Origin: Pseudomonas pharyngis
GTDB taxonomy: Bacteria > Pseudomonadota > Gammaproteobacteria > Pseudomonadales > Pseudomonadaceae
Assembly: GCF_021602345.1 (NCBI RefSeq)
Contig: NZ_BQID01000007.1
Location: 62,001 to 126,000, forward strand
Direction: 5' to 3'
DNA length: 64,000 bases
Under the pieces are notes generated by a model. That model was not told where the DNA came from, did no database searches, and saw nothing but the letters and a program-made list of their open reading frames with translations. This document shows, in pieces, positions 32,581-43,646 of the stretch (within the stretch, counting starts at the first letter, position 1; each line of letters begins with the position of its first letter). The translations under genes and the position numbers were made by a program.

Positions 32581-34047
32581 ATGACCGTGCTCAAAGCACT
32601 CAAGAAAATGTTCGGTAAAAGCGAGGCTGAGCAGCTCGCGCCAGTCCCCACTGCGCCGTCGCACGCCCCCGGTCATCGCAACGATGCCAGCCAGGCCGAC
32701 CGCCAGACGCCCAAACGCGAACCGAAACCCGCTCCAGCTGCCGCGCCCGCTACCGAGCCGGCCCGCAGCGAAACACCGAAACCGGCCAAACCACGTCGCG
32801 AACCCAAGCCCAAGGCGCCGGTGATTCCCTGGAAACTCGAAGACTTCGTCGTCGAGCCGCAGGAAGGCAAGACCCGCTTCCACGATTTCAAGCTCGCCCC
32901 GGAACTGATGCACGCCATCCACGACCTGGGTTTCCCGTATTGCACACCGATCCAGGCCCAGGTGCTGGGTTATACCCTCGCCGGCAAAGACGCCATCGGC
33001 CGCGCCCAGACCGGCACCGGCAAGACCGCCGCGTTCCTGATCTCGATCATCACCCAGCTGTTGCAGACCCCGCCGCCGAAAGAGCGCTACATGGGCGAGC
33101 CACGGGCGCTGATCATCGCGCCGACCCGCGAGCTGGTGGTGCAGATCGCCAAGGACGCCGCCGACCTGACCAAGTACACCGGCCTCAACGTCATGACGTT
33201 CGTCGGCGGGATGGACTTCGACAAGCAGCTCAAGCACCTCGAAGCGCGCCATTGCGACATCCTCGTCGCGACCCCGGGCCGCCTGCTTGACTTCAACCAG
33301 CGCGGTGACGTGCATCTGGACATGGTCGAAGTGATGGTGCTGGACGAAGCCGACCGCATGCTCGACATGGGCTTCATCCCGCAGGTCCGGCAGATCATTC
33401 GCCAGACCCCGCCGAAAAGCGAACGCCAGACTCTGCTGTTCTCCGCGACCTTCACCGATGACGTGATGAACCTCGCCAAGCAGTGGACCACCGATCCTGC
33501 GATCGTCGAAATCGAAGTCACCAACGTGGCCAACGAGAACGTCGAGCAGCACATCTACGCGGTGGCCGGTGCCGACAAATACAAACTGCTGTTCAACCTG
33601 GTCAACGACAACGGCTGGGAACGAGTGATCGTGTTCGCCAACCGCAAGGACGAAGTGCGCCGCATCGAGGAGCGCCTGGTGCGTGACGGCATCAACGCCG
33701 CGCAACTGTCCGGCGACGTGCCGCAGCACAAGCGGATCAAGACGCTCGAAGGCTTCCGCGAAGGCAAGATCCGGGTACTGGTTGCCACCGACGTGGCCGG
33801 TCGCGGCATCCACATCGACGGCATCAGCCACGTGATCAACTTCACCCTGCCGGAAGTCCCGGACGACTACGTGCACCGCATCGGCCGTACCGGTCGTGCT
33901 GGCGCCGACGGTGTGTCGATCAGCTTCGCCGGTGAAGACGACTCCTATCAGTTGCCGTCCATCGAAGAAAAACTCGGTCGCAAGATCAGCTGTGAAACGC
34001 CGCCGACCCATCTACTGCGGGCGGTTGAGCGCAAGCGTCCACAGTAA
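32581..34047 (+). CDS. rhlB: DEAD-box ATP-dependent RNA helicase RhlB
   Basis: RNA helicase that, in E. coli, works in the RNase E degradosome. It has 488 residues. The first 80 are a disordered Pro/Ala/Lys-rich tail absent from E. coli RhlB. The helicase core has the Q motif, [28 protein letters not shown], and the C-terminal [12 protein letters not shown] and HRIGRTGR. The C-terminus is short and basic. It is followed by a strong terminator. Other DEAD-box names are possible, but the size and motifs fit RhlB. Confidence 0.92.
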   Translation: MTVLKALKKMFGKSEAEQLAPVPTAPSHAPGHRNDASQADRQTPKREPKPAPAAAPATEPARSETPKPAKPRREPKPKAPVIPWKLEDFVVEPQEGKTRFHDFKLAPELMHAIHDLGFPYCTPIQAQVLGYTLAGKDAIGRAQTGTGKTAAFLISIITQLLQTPPPKERYMGEPRALIIAPTRELVVQIAKDAADLTKYTGLNVMTFVGGMDFDKQLKHLEARHCDILVATPGRLLDFNQRGDVHLDMVEVMVLDEADRMLDMGFIPQVRQIIRQTPPKSERQTLLFSATFTDDVMNLAKQWTTDPAIVEIEVTNVANENVEQHIYAVAGADKYKLLFNLVNDNGWERVIVFANRKDEVRRIEERLVRDGINAAQLSGDVPQHKRIKTLEGFREGKIRVLVATDVAGRGIHIDGISHVINFTLPEVPDDYVHRIGRTGRAGADGVSISFAGEDDSYQLPSIEEKLGRKISCETPPTHLLRAVERKRPQ

Positions 34048-34063
34048 GCGACGCTATAAAGCG

Positions 34064-34097
34064 AAGCGCAGCCGGCAACGGACTGCGCTTTTTTTTC
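34064..34097 (+). terminator. Rho-independent terminator after rhlB
   Basis: AAGCGCAG, an 11-base loop, CTGCGCTT and then a run of Ts. It begins 17 bases after the rhlB stop. Confidence 0.9.
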
Positions 34098-34106
34098 GCC
34101 CGGATA

Positions 34107-34155
34107 TTGTTCAATAAAACCAAAAGTCCATAATGGACAAATTAGTTTATAAACT
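34107..34155 (+). promoter_or_regulatory. dauB promoter with overlapping palindromes
   Basis: -35 TTGTTC (34107-34112), a 16-base spacer and -10 CATAAT (34129-34134). The -10 lies inside the palindrome GTCCAT-A-ATGGAC (34126-34138). A second perfect palindrome, AGTTTATAAACT (34144-34155), covers the likely start. The first has the form TCCA-N3-TGGA, also found at the nearby binding-protein gene (37963-37973). DauR is the obvious candidate ligand. Confidence 0.65.
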
Positions 34156-34171
34156 GCATCCGGAGTCCGAC

Positions 34172-36258
<2,087 letters not shown>

Positions 36259-36301
36259 CCGTCCACCCGGATGACGCGCCCGACGGATTGCGGCACACTC
36301 G

Positions 36302-36328
36302 CAACGCCCCCGGATCAAGGGGGCGTTG
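36302..36328 (+). terminator. Hairpin between dauA and dauR
   Basis: CAACGCCCCC-GGATCAA-GGGGGCGTTG, a perfect ten-base stem without a T-run. It is probably a weak or partial terminator, which would keep regulator levels below enzyme levels. Confidence 0.6.
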
Positions 36329-36351
36329 ACGTTGCCTGGAGCTCCACAGTT

Positions 36352-36993
36352 ATGACCGCCCCCGAACACACGCCCGAGCTGCATGACGCCGCGCTGGATA
36401 ACTACCACGCCATCGCCGACGCCATTGCCACGCTGTTCTTTCCCCACGCCGAAGTGGTGTTGCACGACCTGCGCACGCAGAAGGTCGACTATATCGCCAA
36501 CAATCTGTCGAAACGGGTGATCGGCGATGAGTCGTCGCTGGAAGACATGCTCAGCGAAGACGTCAGCGAACGGAACATCGGCCCGTACGAAAAGCTCAAC
36601 TGGGATGGCCAGAAGATTCGCAGCCTGAGTACCGTGCTGCGCGACAGCGAAGGGCATCCGCTGGCGGTGCTGTGCATCAACCTGAATATTTCGCTGTTCG
36701 AAAATGCCAAAGCTGCGCTGGACCTGTTCCTCTCGCCGAGCAAACTGATCCCGCAACCGGACTCGCTGTTTCGCGATGACTGGCAGGAGCGGATCAACAC
36801 CTTCCTGCACGCCTGGCTACGCGAGCGGCAACTGAGCCTGAACCTGCTGACCCGCGATCACAAACGCGAACTGGTGCTGGCGCTGCACGCCGAAGGGGCA
36901 TTCAAGGGCAAGAGCGCCTCGAACTATGTGGCCAATGTGCTGAACATGGGGCGGGCGACGGTGTACAAGCATTTGAAGGAATTGAAGGGCTGA
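36352..36993 (+). CDS. dauR: D-arginine-responsive regulator DauR
   Basis: A 213-residue YheO-type regulator. Residues of about 15-125 form the PAS-like YheO domain (ALDNYHAIADAIATLFFPHA and LCINLNISLFENAK). The C-terminal HTH (GKSASNYVANVLNMGRATVY) is conserved in DauR. In P. aeruginosa DauR represses dauBAR, and D-arginine relieves the repression. The ATG at 36352 is preceded by GGAG at about ten bases, and the longer start at 36271 crosses the hairpin. It is third in the cluster, 93 bases after dauA. Confidence 0.9.
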   Translation: MTAPEHTPELHDAALDNYHAIADAIATLFFPHAEVVLHDLRTQKVDYIANNLSKRVIGDESSLEDMLSEDVSERNIGPYEKLNWDGQKIRSLSTVLRDSEGHPLAVLCINLNISLFENAKAALDLFLSPSKLIPQPDSLFRDDWQERINTFLHAWLRERQLSLNLLTRDHKRELVLALHAEGAFKGKSASNYVANVLNMGRATVYKHLKELKG

Positions 36994-37019
36994 AGATTTT
37001 GCGGTGAATCTGACGGCCT

Positions 37020-37093
37020 CATCGCTGGCAAGCCAGCTCCCACAGGTTTTGTGTACACCGAAAATCTCTGTGGGAGCTGGCTTGCCAGCGATG
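37020..37093. repeat. REP/REPIN inverted repeat, CCAGCGATG type
   Basis: Two perfect 26-base inverted arms (CATCGCTGGCAAGCCAGC outward to TCCCACAG) with a short spacer. It lies between the convergent dauR and binding-protein stops. Confidence 0.92.
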
Positions 37094-37101
37094 GCGGACG
37101 A

Positions 37102-37878
37102 TCAGTCGCCGTAGATGTCCGACTTGAAGTACTTCTCGGAAATCTTCTGGTATTCGCCACTGGCACGAATGCCGTCGATGGCACTGTTCAACTGGCTGAC
37201 CAGTTCGGTATTGCCCTTGCGCACCGCAATCCCCGCGCCCTCGCCCACATACTTCGGATCCTTCAGCTCAGGCCCGACAAAGGCGTAACCCTTGCCGCGC
37301 GGCATCGACAGGAAGTCGTTCAGCGGGATGGTGTCGGCGAAGATTGCGTCGAGACGCCCCGCCGCCAGGTCCATGTAGATTTCTTCGTTGTTGCCATAGC
37401 GTTTGACGTTGATGCCCTTGGGCTCGAACACCTCGGTGGCGTAACGGTCGGTGGTGGTTGCACGCTGCACGCCGACGGTCTTGCCTTTGAGGCTGGCGTA
37501 CTGGTCATCGACGCTCGCGCCTTCCTTCATCACCAGCCGCGACGAGGTGAAATAGTACTTGTGGGTGAAGTCCACCGACTTCTTGCGGTCTTCGTTGATG
37601 GTCATGGACGACAGCGCCATGTCGATTTTCTTCACTTTCAGGGAAGGAATCAGACCGTCGAACTCGCCCTCGACCCACACGCACTTGACCTGCATCTGCG
37701 CGCACAGGGCATTGCCGATGTCGTAGTCGAACCCGACGATCTCACCCTTGTCGGTTTTCGAAGCGAAGGGCGGATACGCCGCTTCGATACCGATGCGCAG
37801 GGTTTTCTCGGCGGCGAACGCGCTGCTGCAGGCCAACAGGCTCAATGCCAGACCGGTGATGAGGGGAAATTTCTTCAT
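37102..37878 (-). CDS. Basic amino acid ABC transporter binding protein
   Basis: Periplasmic family 3 solute-binding protein of 258 residues, of the lysine/arginine/ornithine type. A signal peptide ([19 protein letters not shown]...AFA) is followed by [19 protein letters not shown]. The usual ligand-site stretches [20 protein letters not shown] and [14 protein letters not shown] are kept. Two cysteines ([13 protein letters not shown]) could form a disulfide, as in ArgT-like proteins. No permease or ATPase genes adjoin, so it may serve a transporter encoded elsewhere. Its promoter motif matches that of dauB, which suggests it captures arginine for the dau pathway. The ATG at 37878 is used. Confidence 0.9.
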   Translation of the reverse strand: MKKFPLITGLALSLLACSSAFAAEKTLRIGIEAAYPPFASKTDKGEIVGFDYDIGNALCAQMQVKCVWVEGEFDGLIPSLKVKKIDMALSSMTINEDRKKSVDFTHKYYFTSSRLVMKEGASVDDQYASLKGKTVGVQRATTTDRYATEVFEPKGINVKRYGNNEEIYMDLAAGRLDAIFADTIPLNDFLSMPRGKGYAFVGPELKDPKYVGEGAGIAVRKGNTELVSQLNSAIDGIRASGEYQKISEKYFKSDIYGD

Positions 37879-37962
37879 GTTCGTTCTCTCGCGGGTTGTT
37901 GTTGGTTTGGCAAGACAGAAGAAAGAGCTGAAACAGGGAAAATCTTTATTTGTACTTGTAAA

Positions 37963-37994
37963 TCCATACTGGACTTCTACGTACAAACCGTCAA
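37963..37994 (-). promoter_or_regulatory. Promoter of the binding-protein gene with dau-type motif
   Basis: Leftward -35 TTGACG (37989-37994), a 17-base spacer and a -10-like CAGTAT (37966-37971). The motif AAGTCCANNATGGA (37963-37976) overlaps the -10. It matches the dauB promoter motif in sequence and in its place relative to the -10; both read TCCA-N3-TGGA. Confidence 0.6.
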
Positions 37995-38067
37995 TCAGGC
38001 AAACGGGATTGCATTCGGCCGGTGGTCGGGACGAAACATTTGGAGTAGCGGTGTAGCAGATGGCGCC

Positions 38068-38132
38068 ATCGCGAGCAGGCTCGCTCCCACAGGGGAATGC
38101 ATTCCGAAGTGGGAGCGAGCCTGCTGGCGATG
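38068..38132. repeat. REP/REPIN inverted repeat, mixed type
   Basis: The left arm CATCGCGAGCAGGCTCGCTC is of the CGCGA type. The right arm ends CCTGCTGGCGATG, with GG where the CGCGA type has CG. The spacer is short. It lies upstream of the binding-protein gene and after moaE. Confidence 0.88.
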
Positions 38133-38156
38133 ACTGAATGAAGGGCGCTGCGGGGT

Positions 38157-38609
38157 TTACTGCTTCCAGCGATCCGCCGCCGCATGATCGCTGTCACGGC
38201 CTTCGACCCAGCGCGGGCCGTCGCTGGTGTTCTCTTTCTTCCAGAACGGTGCGCGGGTTTTCAGGTAATCCATGACGAAGGCGCAGGCGTCGAACGCCGC
38301 CTGGCGGTGGGCGCTGGCGGCGGCGACAAACACGATCGGCTCGCCCGGTTCCAGCGCGCCGATGCGGTGCAGCACTTCCAGCTTCAACAACGGCCAACGC
38401 TGCTCGGCCTCCAAGGCAATCTTGCCGAGGGCCTTTTCGGTCATGCCCGGATAGTGTTCGAGGAACATTCCGGCGACATCGAGGCCATCGTTGAAGTCGC
38501 GCACGTAGCCGACAAAACTCACCACCGCGCCGACGCCGACGTTGGCCGCGTGCATCGCGTTGACTTCGGCACCCGGATCGAACGGTTCGGACTGCACCCG
38601 AATGTGCAT
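38157..38609 (-). CDS. moaE: Molybdopterin synthase catalytic subunit
   Basis: Large subunit of molybdopterin synthase, which puts two sulfurs (donated by MoaD thiocarboxylate) into cyclic pyranopterin monophosphate. It has 150 residues. It has [28 protein letters not shown] and the lysine-rich active loop in [12 protein letters not shown]. It starts three bases after the moaD stop, so the two subunits are coupled. It is the last gene of moaCDE. Confidence 0.95.
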   Translation of the reverse strand: MHIRVQSEPFDPGAEVNAMHAANVGVGAVVSFVGYVRDFNDGLDVAGMFLEHYPGMTEKALGKIALEAEQRWPLLKLEVLHRIGALEPGEPIVFVAAASAHRQAAFDACAFVMDYLKTRAPFWKKENTSDGPRWVEGRDSDHAAADRWKQ

Positions 38610-38612
38610 GGC

Positions 38613-38855
38613 TCAGCCTCCGGTCACGGTGGGAAAAAACGCCACTTCGTCGCCGTCCACCACCGGTTCGTCGAGCTGGCAGAGGTCTTCGTTGCGCGCG
38701 CACATCAGGTTCTGCTCGCTCAGCACCTCGGCGCCCTCTCGCTGCGCCAGCAACGCACGAACGTCATCGACAGTGGCGAAATCACCCTCGACCTCCACCG
38801 AATCCACGCCCAGCGCCTCGCGGTAACGGGCAAAAAACTTCACGGTCAGGTTCAT
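38613..38855 (-). CDS. moaD: Molybdopterin synthase sulfur carrier subunit
   Basis: Ubiquitin-like sulfur carrier of 80 residues that ends in the required Gly-Gly (FFPTVTGG), which is adenylated and thiocarboxylated. It begins [16 protein letters not shown]. The ATG at 38855 overlaps the moaC stop by four bases (ATGA). A longer in-frame start at 38948 lies inside moaC and is rejected. Confidence 0.95.
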   Translation of the reverse strand: MNLTVKFFARYREALGVDSVEVEGDFATVDDVRALLAQREGAEVLSEQNLMCARNEDLCQLDEPVVDGDEVAFFPTVTGG

Positions 38856-39325
38856 GGCTGCTCCGCCTGGAAATGCCCGCTCTTGCCGCCGACCTTCTCC
38901 AGCAGACGCACGCTTTCGATGGTCATGCCACGGTCCACGGCCTTGCACATGTCGTAGATCGTCAGCGCGGCGACGCTGGCGGCGGTCAGTGCTTCCATCT
39001 CGACGCCGGTCTGCCCGGACAGTTTGCAGCGAGCCACGATGCGTACCGTGTCATCGCCTTCGGCGCTGAGTTCCACCTTGACGCCGGTCAGCATCAACGG
39101 ATGGCACAGGGGAATCAGATCACTGGTTTTCTTCGCCGCCTGAATGCCGGCAATGCGCGCCACGGCGAACACGTCGCCCTTGGGATGGCCGCCGCTGACA
39201 ATCATCTGCAGGGTATCGGGCAGCATGCGCACCAGCGCTTGGGCCGTCGCCTCACGGAACGTCACGGCTTTTTCGGTGACGTCGACCATGTTGGCGCGAC
39301 CTTGGGAATCGAGATGAGTCAGCAC
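38852..39325 (-). CDS. moaC: Cyclic pyranopterin monophosphate synthase
   Basis: MoaC converts the MoaA product (3',8-cyclo-GTP) to cyclic pyranopterin monophosphate in molybdenum-cofactor synthesis. It has 157 residues. It begins [20 protein letters not shown], has [21 protein letters not shown] and LIPLCHPL, and carries the [20 protein letters not shown] helix with MKAVDR-type active-site residues. It is first in moaCDE; moaA and moaB are not in this window. Confidence 0.96.
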   Translation of the reverse strand: MLTHLDSQGRANMVDVTEKAVTFREATAQALVRMLPDTLQMIVSGGHPKGDVFAVARIAGIQAAKKTSDLIPLCHPLMLTGVKVELSAEGDDTVRIVARCKLSGQTGVEMEALTAASVAALTIYDMCKAVDRGMTIESVRLLEKVGGKSGHFQAEQP

Positions 39326-39387
39326 GGGATTACTCCTGATCAGGAGCGCCGATTGTAAACCTGGGGGTCAGAATTGCGCACATAAAA

Positions 39388-39417
39388 AACCGGGCGACTT
39401 TTTGCAGTCGCCCGGTT
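39388..39417 (-). terminator. Rho-independent terminator after the PIN-PhoH gene
   Basis: A perfect 12-base stem AACCGGGCGACT/AGTCGCCCGGTT with a six-base loop. Reading leftward it is followed by a T-run (complement of 39384-39389). It lies 11 bases after the stop. Confidence 0.92.
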
Positions 39418-39428
39418 CGGTTTGACGG

Positions 39429-40823
39429 TTACAGATGCGATTCGGCGTATTCGGCCAGGATCGAGCGAGGCACCCCTTGCAGGGTGATGTGCACACCGTT
39501 GGGGAAATCCTTGAAACGTTCGGTCAGGTAGGTCAGCCCGGAGCTGGTCGCGGACAGGTAAGGGGTGTCGATCTGTGCCAGGTTGCCCAGGCACACCACT
39601 TTGGAACCGGCGCCGGCCCGGGTGATGATGGTTTTCATCTGGTGCGGCGTGAGGTTCTGGCATTCGTCGATCAGGATCAGGCTCTGCTGGAAGCTGCGAC
39701 CGCGAATGTAGTTGAGCGATTTGAACTGCAACGGCACTTTGCTGAGGATGTAGTCGACGCTGCCATGGGTGTTTTCGTCATCCATGTGCAAGGCTTCGAG
39801 GTTGTCGGTGATGGCGCCGAGCCAAGGCTCCATTTTTTCCGCCTCGGTGCCGGGCAGGAAGCCGATTTCCTGGTCCAGGCCCTGCACGCTGCGGGTGGCG
39901 ATGATGCGGCGATAACGCTTGCTGACCATGGTCTGCTCGATCGCAGCGGCCAGCGCCAGAATGGTTTTACCCGAGCCGGCGGCGCCGGACAGGTTGACCA
40001 GGTGAATGTCCGGATCCAGCAGCGCGTACAGCGCCAGGCTCTGATAGATGTCCCGTGGCTTGAGGCCCCAGGCTTCCTGGTGCAGCAGCGGTTCCTGGTG
40101 CAGGTCGAGGATCAGCAGCTTGTCCTCTTCGATCTCCTTGATCCAGCCGACGAAGCCCTGCTCATCGATGATGAACTCGTTGATGTGCACGGCAGGCAGG
40201 TTGTCGATCAGCTGCACCTGATGCCAGGTGCGACCGTGGTCCTGACGGGTTTCGACCTTGCTCACGCGGTCCCAGAAAGAGCCGGTCATGTTGTGATAGC
40301 CGTTGGGCAGCAGGGACACGTCGTCGACCAGTTGGTCGGTGCTGTAGTCCTCGGCGTCGATCCCGCAGGCGCGCGCCTTGAGGCGCATGTTGATGTCTTT
40401 GGTGACCAGCACCACCGGTTTGCTCGGTTCGCGGGTGTGCAGGTCGATCAGCTGGTTGATGATTTTGTTGTCGTTCAGATGCTCGGGCAGAATCAAGTTC
40501 GATTCGGCCTGCTTGCTCATCAGAATCGACAGCAAGCCCTTCGGACCGCCCTTGCCGCGCTGGATCGGCACGCCCTGTTCGACGTCATCGGGTGAGGCAT
40601 CGCCCAGGGTCTTGTCGATCAGCCGGATCGCCTGACGGCATTCGGCGGCCACGCTGTGATGCCCGCTCTTGAGCTTGTCCAGCTCTTCAAGCACGGTCAT
40701 CGGGATCGCGACGTGGTGTTCTTCAAAATTCAGCAGGGCGTTCGGATCGTGAATCAGTACGTTGGTATCGAGTACATAAAGGATTGGCTGGTTGGAGGAA
40801 GGGCTACGTCCGTGATCATCCAT
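39429..40823 (-). CDS. PIN domain-PhoH ATPase fusion (PhoH2 type)
   Basis: A 464-residue two-domain protein. Residues of about 14-150 are a PIN nuclease domain (YVLDTNVLIHDPNALL, VTKDINMRLKARACGIDAED). Residues of about 245-460 are a PhoH P-loop ATPase with Walker A GAAGSGKT and Walker B LILIDECQN. PhoH2 proteins of mycobacteria unwind and cut RNA; the same role here is inferred from the domains. It is monocistronic with its own terminator and is divergent from nothing close by. Confidence 0.93.
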   Translation of the reverse strand: MDDHGRSPSSNQPILYVLDTNVLIHDPNALLNFEEHHVAIPMTVLEELDKLKSGHHSVAAECRQAIRLIDKTLGDASPDDVEQGVPIQRGKGGPKGLLSILMSKQAESNLILPEHLNDNKIINQLIDLHTREPSKPVVLVTKDINMRLKARACGIDAEDYSTDQLVDDVSLLPNGYHNMTGSFWDRVSKVETRQDHGRTWHQVQLIDNLPAVHINEFIIDEQGFVGWIKEIEEDKLLILDLHQEPLLHQEAWGLKPRDIYQSLALYALLDPDIHLVNLSGAAGSGKTILALAAAIEQTMVSKRYRRIIATRSVQGLDQEIGFLPGTEAEKMEPWLGAITDNLEALHMDDENTHGSVDYILSKVPLQFKSLNYIRGRSFQQSLILIDECQNLTPHQMKTIITRAGAGSKVVCLGNLAQIDTPYLSATSSGLTYLTERFKDFPNGVHITLQGVPRSILAEYAESHL

Positions 40824-41172
40824 ACTCGGTCACCTTTGTGGGAGCCATTCGACGCAATACCTCGGCGGTGCTGCGCCTCGAAGTGACTGCCGAATCCACC
40901 TGCACAGCTTTTGTCGGGATAGCAGGTGAACCGCACACAAAATGGGTCTTGGAAGACGCCACCTGTGTTGCAGGTTTCGGCGGTCTGACTTCGTAATACT
41001 CCAAAACCCGTGACAGAAAAAAGCACTTTGACGCTTTTTTGAAGTTTATTTTGCAAAGTGACGAAAAGCCCTTGGCGGACTGCCCTGCCCCCGTTAGAGT
41101 CGGAAGTCCGCCTGCATCGAATTCTGCAAAAAATTCACCCCAAGCCCAATGTTTCCGGGCTCTTGCCGTTTT
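40824..41172. other. Gap between the PIN-PhoH and deacetylase-like genes
   Basis: About 349 bases without a supported gene. AAAAAAGC and GCTTTTTT around an eight-base loop (41017-41040) could be a weak terminator for the deacetylase-like gene, which ends leftward at 41173. The promoter of the PIN-PhoH gene must lie within this stretch, but I could not place it. Short frames on both strands lack ribosome sites. Confidence 0.45.
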
Positions 41173-42297
41173 TCAGCGAAACGCGTCCTGACAGTCTTCC
41201 CAGCCGATGCCGCTTTGCGCGGTTTGCGTGATCAGCCACGGCAACGCAGTCTTCACTGCATCCTGCTTCATGTTGAAATTGATCACCCCGTGCCGCCACA
41301 ACAGCATCAGGGTCAGGACCCGTTGCGCACTCTGGCTGCCCTTGAGCTTGCCGGCGCCGTCCTGGGCATCGATGTCCCACAGCGCCACTTGCAGACCCTG
41401 ACTGTTGAAGAACCCCCGGGCATCGCTGCGACGCTGGCCTTCCGGTGGACGGAACAGCGGCACGTAGTTTTCCGGCAGTTTGTTGCGGACCAGGTCGGCA
41501 CTGCGCCGCACCGAATCCTGCCAGTCCTGCCAGTGGCTGTGGGACCTGAATTCCCAGCCCTGCACGCCGACGCACTGCTGCGAAAATGCCGCTTGCAGGC
41601 TGCTGACGGAACGCTCGGCCAACCGCGCCTGAACATCCTTGCCCAACATGAAGAAGGTGCCGCTCAGGTTCGACTTGCGCAGGTACTCGGTGAGCCAGTC
41701 AGTGTTGTCCGGTTGCAGGTTGGCGGCGCTGTCGAAACTCAGCAGAAACAGGCGATCGTGCATGTCGTCGCCGTTGCGCTCGTAGTCACCGAAATGATCG
41801 ATTTCGCTGCTGGTCTGCGGTGACAGCGCCGCCTTGCGCATCAGTTCATCGAGGTATTGCAGGTGGAAGATCCGGCTCGGCTCGGCCCATTTGGTGTAAT
41901 AGCTTTCGTCGCTGACCACGAATTTGGCGGCCTGCTCGCGCAGGGTCGGCAGGTCTTCGACGAGGAAGCAGAAGGAGGCGTCCTGATCGCAGCTTTGCTG
42001 GGCGAAGTTGTAGTTGGCGAGCAGGCGCTGCCACAGGCGCTCGCGCAGACTGTTGATCGCATCCAGATTGACCGTGCGCAGCCCCAGACGCTGGGCCAGC
42101 GCCGCCTCGTCCAGCGCTTCGGTACCGAGCAGGCCCCGGGCGAACATCAGGATTTCCGCCCGCGAGGCGACATCGAACAGCGTCGGGTTGTCGAGCTTTT
42201 CCGGCCAGGTGCTGCGATCCAGCGTCGCGATATCGCCCGGCGCCGCAACGGCACCGACGCTCAACAGCCACGCGGTGAATAAAAGAACAATGCGCAA
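41173..42297 (-). CDS. Polysaccharide deacetylase-like exported protein, degenerate active site
   Basis: A 374-residue secreted protein from a TTG at 42297, chosen because GGAG lies six bases upstream and a clean signal peptide follows (RIVLLFTAWLLSVGAVAA). Residues of about 183-360 resemble a NodB-like deacetylase: LFLLSFDSA (187-190 in place of TFDD), SGTFFMLGKD, EFRSHSHWQDW, FRPPEGQ and LWDID. The metal-binding aspartate pair and the HxxxH triad are not intact. The N-terminal 180 residues are helical and unassigned. It may be a non-catalytic carbohydrate-binding relative. An open frame continues upstream to 43287 through yaaA and is not coding. Confidence 0.75.
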   Translation of the reverse strand: MRIVLLFTAWLLSVGAVAAPGDIATLDRSTWPEKLDNPTLFDVASRAEILMFARGLLGTEALDEAALAQRLGLRTVNLDAINSLRERLWQRLLANYNFAQQSCDQDASFCFLVEDLPTLREQAAKFVVSDESYYTKWAEPSRIFHLQYLDELMRKAALSPQTSSEIDHFGDYERNGDDMHDRLFLLSFDSAANLQPDNTDWLTEYLRKSNLSGTFFMLGKDVQARLAERSVSSLQAAFSQQCVGVQGWEFRSHSHWQDWQDSVRRSADLVRNKLPENYVPLFRPPEGQRRSDARGFFNSQGLQVALWDIDAQDGAGKLKGSQSAQRVLTLMLLWRHGVINFNMKQDAVKTALPWLITQTAQSGIGWEDCQDAFR

Positions 42298-42367
42298 AGG
42301 GTGTCTCCATAACAAAACCCGCGCCGCACTATAGCCGATCCACAACCAAATCCCGCAGCCACACACT

Positions 42368-42456
42368 TGTGGGAGCGAGCCTGCTCGCGATGGCGGTGCA
42401 TCTGACGACAATTGCGGTGACTGACACTCACCATCGCGAGCAGGCTCGCTCCCACA
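42368..42456. repeat. REP/REPIN inverted repeat, CGCGATGG type
   Basis: The arms TGTGGGAGCGAGCCTGCTCG... from 42368 and the complement ending at 42456 are perfect over about 25 bases. It lies between the divergent deacetylase-like gene and yaaA. Confidence 0.92.
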
Positions 42457-42555
42457 AAGGGTTGCAACACACCGCCGATCACCTATGGACCTGATAGCTG
42501 GAGTGATCCGTCCCAACCCCCTAGAATCGCCCCCACGATTAAAGGAGACAACTTC

Positions 42556-43335
42556 ATGCTGATGGTGATTTCCCCCGCCAAGACACTCGATTACGAAACA
42601 CCGCCGGCGACCCAGCGCTTCACTCAGCCGCAATACCTCGACCATTCCCAGGAACTGATCCAGCAACTGCGCGAACTGAGCCCGGCGCAGATCAGCGAAC
42701 TGATGCTCGTGTCCGACAAGATCGGCGGCCTCAACGCCGCGCGCTTCGGCAGCTGGACACCAGCGTTCACGCCGGAAAACGCCAAGCAGGCGCTGCTCGC
42801 GTTCAAGGGTGACGTCTACACCGGTCTCGACGCCCAGTCGTTCAGCGAAGCCGATTTCGACTACGCGCAACAGCACCTGCGCATGCTTTCCGGCCTCTAC
42901 GGCCTGCTGCGCCCGCTCGACCTGATGCAGCCGTATCGCCTGGAAATGGGCACCAAACTGGCCAACGCCCGAGGCAAGGACCTGTACGCCTTCTGGGGCA
43001 CGCGCATCAGCGAATGGCTGAACGAAGCACTGGCCGATCAGGGCGACGACGTGCTGCTCAACCTCGCGTCCAACGAATACTTTTCGGCGGTGAAACGCAC
43101 AGCCCTGAACGCGCGGATCATCAACACCGAGTTCAAGGACCTGAAGAACGGCCAGTACAAGATCATCAGCTTCTACGCGAAAAAGGCCCGAGGCCTGATG
43201 AGCCGTTTCGTGATCCAGGAAAAAATCAACGATCCGGCCCTGCTCAAACAGTTCGATGTGCAGGGTTATCGCTACAGCGCCGAGCAATCGAAACCGGATA
43301 ATCTGGTGTTTCTACGCGATCACGCCCCCGAATAA
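42556..43335 (+). CDS. yaaA: Peroxide stress protein YaaA
   Basis: YaaA/DUF328 protein of 259 residues. In E. coli it belongs to the OxyR response and lowers free intracellular iron during H2O2 stress; it binds DNA. It has [50 protein letters not shown] and [14 protein letters not shown], all family hallmarks. AAAGGAGA precedes the ATG. It is a single gene followed by a hairpin. Confidence 0.95.
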   Translation: MLMVISPAKTLDYETPPATQRFTQPQYLDHSQELIQQLRELSPAQISELMLVSDKIGGLNAARFGSWTPAFTPENAKQALLAFKGDVYTGLDAQSFSEADFDYAQQHLRMLSGLYGLLRPLDLMQPYRLEMGTKLANARGKDLYAFWGTRISEWLNEALADQGDDVLLNLASNEYFSAVKRTALNARIINTEFKDLKNGQYKIISFYAKKARGLMSRFVIQEKINDPALLKQFDVQGYRYSAEQSKPDNLVFLRDHAPE

Positions 43336-43346
43336 AGCATGCCTAA

Positions 43347-43376
43347 TGCACGACTCTTTATATGAAGAGTCGTGCA
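43347..43376 (+). terminator. Hairpin after yaaA
   Basis: A perfect 12-base inverted repeat TGCACGACTCTT/AAGAGTCGTGCA with the loop TATATG, 11 bases after the yaaA stop. No T-run follows, so termination strength is uncertain. Confidence 0.7.
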
Positions 43377-43645
43377 GCTCGCACGATGTCAAAAATCCCT
43401 CGCCCTATTTCGCCATTTTACTGGCGCCAGAAAAACCTCCCTGTCTTTTCTAAGATTAGTTTCACTCGACACTGATCATTTTTTTCAGTAGTGGCACCTA
43501 AATTTTCTCATCGTAGTGGCACAAAACTATCTAACGTGATTTTTCGCCTGTTATTAAAGGTCGAAAACGAAACTGCTATCAAATTGATACTGGTGCCATC
43601 TCTGACAATATTTCAAGAAATTTCAGATTTCGCGATGAGCGGACA
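43377..43645. promoter_or_regulatory. Upstream control region of algD
   Basis: AT-richer than the flanks and without a gene. It contains two copies of GTAGTGGCAC (43488-43497, 43513-43522) spaced 25 bases, an opposite-strand copy of the core (GGTGCCA near 43592), a palindrome TATCAA-A-TTGATA (43577-43589) and ATTTC-AA-GAAAT just beyond it. Known algD regulators that bind far upstream include AlgR, AlgB and AmrZ. I cannot assign these sites to any one of them. Confidence 0.5.
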
Positions 43646-43646
43646 G

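Noticed and set aside
34133-34171. Upstream ATG for dauB
   Set aside because: It lies inside the -10/palindrome region, would be untranscribed, and lacks a ribosome site.
40754-41056. Leftward 100-codon frame upstream of the PIN-PhoH gene
   Set aside because: It overlaps the start of that gene in another frame and has no support.
42298-43287. N-terminal extension of the deacetylase-like gene
   Set aside because: It crosses a REP element and lies antisense to yaaA; a signal peptide begins at 42297.
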